Positions 4,772 to 6,112 of a DNA stretch of 6,112 nucleotides are shown here, piece after piece. The stretch covers positions 1 to 6,112 of the forward strand of contig JAGATO010000166.1 of the NCBI GenBank assembly GCA_017621195.1, in the 5' to 3' direction. The notes below the pieces were generated by a model that worked only from the letters and a program-made list of their open reading frames with translations, had not been told where the DNA came from and made no database searches. This stretch comes from Bacillota bacterium (GTDB lineage: Bacteria > Bacillota > Clostridia > Peptostreptococcales > Anaerovoracaceae). The stretch's first letter is position 1, and each line of letters begins with the position of its first letter. The position numbers and the translations under genes are program-made.

Positions 4772-5806
4772 TTAGAGAGCTTCGATATGGCGGATCAGCG
4801 CGTCCAGCTCCTCCGGCTTCGTACTCCAGCTGGTGCAGAAACGAACGCAGTGCCGATCCGGCTTCACGGGGAACTGATATTCAAAGACGTGATTTTGGCC
4901 CAGAGACGCCATCTGTTCTTCCGTCAGCAGGACGAACTGCTGGTTGGTGGGGTTCTCCAAATAGAAGGGAATTCCTTTGGCGTGGAAAGCAGCCTTCAGC
5001 TTCATGGCGTCCTCGTCGGCCTTTCGGGTGATACGGAAATACAGATCGTTGTGGAACAGGGTGTAGAACTGCAGCCCCAACAGCCATCCCTTTGCCAGCA
5101 TTCCTCCGTTCTGTTTGATGTAGCTGCGGAAATTGTCCTTCAGGTCGTCGTTTCGGATGACCACGGCTTCGCCGAACAGAGCGCCGCACTTGGTTCCTCC
5201 GATGTAGAAGACGTCGGTCAGGGAGGCCAGATCGTCCAGCGTAATGTCGCAGGTGGATGCTCCCAATCCGTAGCCGAGACGGGCGCCGTCCACCATCAGG
5301 TAGAGGTTGTATTCGTCACAGACGCTGCGGATGTCCGTCAGCTCCTGACGGGAATAGATCGTGCCGTATTCCGTGGGAAAGGACAGGTATACCAGTTTGG
5401 GTTGAGTGATGTGTTCTTTCGTTCCGCTCTGAGCGAACAGAAGGGCTTCCTTCCGGATCTGCTCCGCAGAGATCTTGCCGTCCGTGGCTTTCAGCGCATG
5501 GATCTTGTGACCGCAGTGCTCCACGGCTCCGGTTTCGTGGGAGTTGATATGGCCGGTATCGGCGCTGATCACGCTCTGAAACGGGCGAAGGGCGGCGCTG
5601 ATGACGGTGAAGTTGGCCTGGGTTCCTCCGGTAAGAAAATGTATGTCCACGTCTGTTCGACCCAGATAGCTTTGGATTTTCTCCGATGCCTTCCGGCACC
5701 ATTCATCCAGTCCGTAGCCGCCGTAGCCGGTTTCGTTGGTCTGTTCCAACGCGGCAAGAATGGCGGGGTGGGCTCCGTGGTTATAGTCGTTGTTCCAGCG
5801 AATCAT
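4772..5806 (-). CDS. ltaE: Low-specificity L-threonine aldolase family enzyme (PLP-dependent)
   Basis: 344 aa, full family length. Enzymes of this fold-type I group cleave L-threonine or L-allo-threonine to glycine and acetaldehyde in the cytoplasm. Visible marks in order: WNNDYNHGAHP (4-14) near the N-terminus, where the family has a conserved Asp; TGYGGYG (26-32); GGTQAN (60-65), a phosphate-binding loop; GHINSHETGAVE (85-96) with His90 as the likely ring-stacking residue; LMVDGARLGYG (170-180) with Asp173 at the pyridine nitrogen and Arg176; and FYIGGTKCGA (200-209) with Lys206 as the Schiff-base lysine. The ATG at 5806 is preceded by AAGGAG (5820-5815) with eight bases between. The frame stays open upstream to 5983, but that part crosses the promoter and has no family similarity, so it is excluded. 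The gene is monocistronic in view. The family also contains other beta-eliminating lyases and D-specific members, so exact substrate and stereochemistry, and the symbol, remain tentative. Confidence 0.88.
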   Translation of the reverse strand: MIRWNNDYNHGAHPAILAALEQTNETGYGGYGLDEWCRKASEKIQSYLGRTDVDIHFLTGGTQANFTVISAALRPFQSVISADTGHINSHETGAVEHCGHKIHALKATDGKISAEQIRKEALLFAQSGTKEHITQPKLVYLSFPTEYGTIYSRQELTDIRSVCDEYNLYLMVDGARLGYGLGASTCDITLDDLASLTDVFYIGGTKCGALFGEAVVIRNDDLKDNFRSYIKQNGGMLAKGWLLGLQFYTLFHNDLYFRITRKADEDAMKLKAAFHAKGIPFYLENPTNQQFVLLTEEQMASLGQNHVFEYQFPVKPDRHCVRFCTSWSTKPEELDALIRHIEAL

Positions 5807-5814
5807 GGGGTAGT

Positions 5815-5820
5815 CTCCTT
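5815..5820 (-). promoter_or_regulatory. Ribosome binding site fixing the threonine aldolase start
   Basis: AAGGAG on the minus strand lies eight bases before the ATG at 5806. It decides between this start and the longer open frame to 5983, because none of the upstream start codons has a comparable site. Confidence 0.85.
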
Positions 5821-5915
5821 TTCCTTTGTTTGGTATGTGTCCATATCGTCTCGAAAGTCGGACGGTCATCTGCGCTGTGTGGACCGGGCCGCACGACGAA
5901 GGGCAGAACAGATTC

Positions 5916-5924
5916 ATTATAGCA
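5916..5924 (-). promoter_or_regulatory. Extended -10 promoter of the threonine aldolase gene
   Basis: The minus strand reads TGCTATAAT (5924-5916), a perfect -10 with the TGn extension that can stand in for a weak -35. No good -35 hexamer is present at 17 bases. The predicted transcript starts near 5909 and has a leader of about 100 bases, in which I see no riboswitch or attenuator; a short imperfect GTG/CAC hairpin there is unconvincing. Confidence 0.7.
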
Positions 5925-5953
5925 TCTTCGAGAGAGAAATGGGGAGTTTTTGG

Positions 5954-5978
5954 AAAAAAGCCCGTCGAAGAAGGCTTT
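5954..5978 (-). terminator. Small leftward terminator-like hairpin between the divergent promoters
   Basis: On the minus strand AAAGCC (5978-5973), a 10-base loop and GGCTTT (5962-5957) are followed by three more T residues, giving a run of six. This has the form of an intrinsic terminator for leftward transcription and would shield the aldolase promoter from transcription arriving from the right. The stem is only six pairs, and its right arm overlaps the -35 box of the rightward promoter. Confidence 0.4.
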
Positions 5979-6005
5979 GACAAAAGGAAAAGAGCGGTAT
6001 AGTAT
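5977..6005 (+). promoter_or_regulatory. Strong rightward promoter for the gene at the right edge
   Basis: A perfect -35 TTGACA (5977-5982) and a good -10 TAGTAT (6000-6005) are separated by the ideal 17 bases. The predicted start point is near 6012, giving a leader of about 60 bases before the ATG at 6073. In that leader GAGGCG/CGCCT arms (6016-6021 and 6040-6044) could pair across an 18-base loop, but this is weak. Confidence 0.8.
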
Positions 6006-6072
6006 GGATACTGCAGAGGCGTTTCATAAAAGAAGGAATCGCCTTACAATCTTGATGTACTGAGGGTAGAGT

Positions 6073-6112
6073 ATGGAACTGGGTATCGCATTTCTCGTAT
6101 TTATCGTTTCCA
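6073..6112 (+). CDS. Start of a gene, probably a membrane or exported protein (3' truncated)
   Basis: Only 13 codons are visible, reading MELGIAFLVFIVS. The strongly hydrophobic start suggests a membrane anchor, signal peptide or first transmembrane helix. GAGGG at 6062-6066, six bases before the ATG, and a near-consensus promoter about 70 bases upstream support this as a real start. Too little is present to name a family. It is divergent from the threonine aldolase gene. Confidence 0.6.
   Translation, partial: MELGIAFLVFIVS

Noticed and set aside
4757..4773. AAGCG/CGCTT hairpin between the convergent genes as a terminator
   Set aside because: The stem is only five pairs, no T-run follows on either strand, and it overlaps the aldolase stop codon. 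Termination of both genes must occur elsewhere or by another mechanism.
4787..5980. 397-codon plus-strand open frame opposite the threonine aldolase gene
   Set aside because: It mirrors the aldolase codons, lacks a Shine-Dalgarno and family motifs, and the minus-strand gene is unambiguous from its PLP-binding residues.
5807..5983. N-terminal extension of the threonine aldolase to 5983
   Set aside because: The extra residues cross the extended -10 promoter and terminator-like hairpin and do not resemble the family N-terminus; AAGGAG selects 5806.
6004..6063. 19-codon plus-strand ORF just before the last gene
   Set aside because: Its ATG overlaps the -10 box, upstream of the expected transcript start, and it has no ribosome binding site.

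Overview
The window looks like chromosomal DNA of an anaerobic, moderately GC-rich Bacillota (clostridial or erysipelotrichial type). This is an inference from strong AGGAGG-type ribosome binding sites, TATAAT-type promoters, intrinsic terminators with short T-runs, an Rnf/Nqr-type FMN-binding protein and a GH13_31 alpha-glucosidase of gut-Firmicute style. No rRNA, tRNA, CRISPR array, insertion sequence or phage gene was seen. The species cannot be named from this sequence.

Layout, left to right. (1) Positions 2-890 hold the 3' part of a secreted or membrane-anchored FMN-binding-domain protein (RnfG/NqrC-like, covalent flavin motif present), followed almost immediately by a small polytopic membrane protein of unknown function. 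A clear intrinsic terminator at 911-942 closes this operon. (2) Positions 1015-2706 hold a free-standing cytoplasmic alpha-glucosidase/oligo-1,6-glucosidase with all catalytic residues and its own -10 box. (3) The 267-base gap 2707-2973 is dense. It holds two diverged copies of a hairpin-forming 22-nt repeat, the first overlapping the glucosidase stop codon, then a candidate leftward promoter with a 39-codon leftward ORF, a strong near-symmetric terminator hairpin (2857-2889), a short inverted repeat and a candidate promoter for the next operon. (4) Positions 2974-4751 are a two-gene operon with a 4-base ATGA overlap: a radical SAM/SPASM protein with an atypical N-terminal cysteine spacing, and a 227-aa protein that begins with the striking segment GFVTNSSSSSF. 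(5) Positions 4772-5806 on the minus strand hold a PLP-dependent low-specificity threonine aldolase family enzyme, convergent with the previous operon and separated from it by 20 bases. (6) At the right edge, back-to-back promoters drive the aldolase leftward and a new gene (first 13 codons only) rightward.

The most interesting unit is the radical SAM plus NSSSSSF-protein pair. Translational coupling, a SPASM domain (typical of enzymes that modify peptides or proteins) and a serine-run N-terminus encoded by mixed Ser codons together suggest a maturase and its protein substrate. That relationship is an inference, not something the sequence proves. The other genes are individually ordinary metabolic or redox functions and share no obvious pathway with it.
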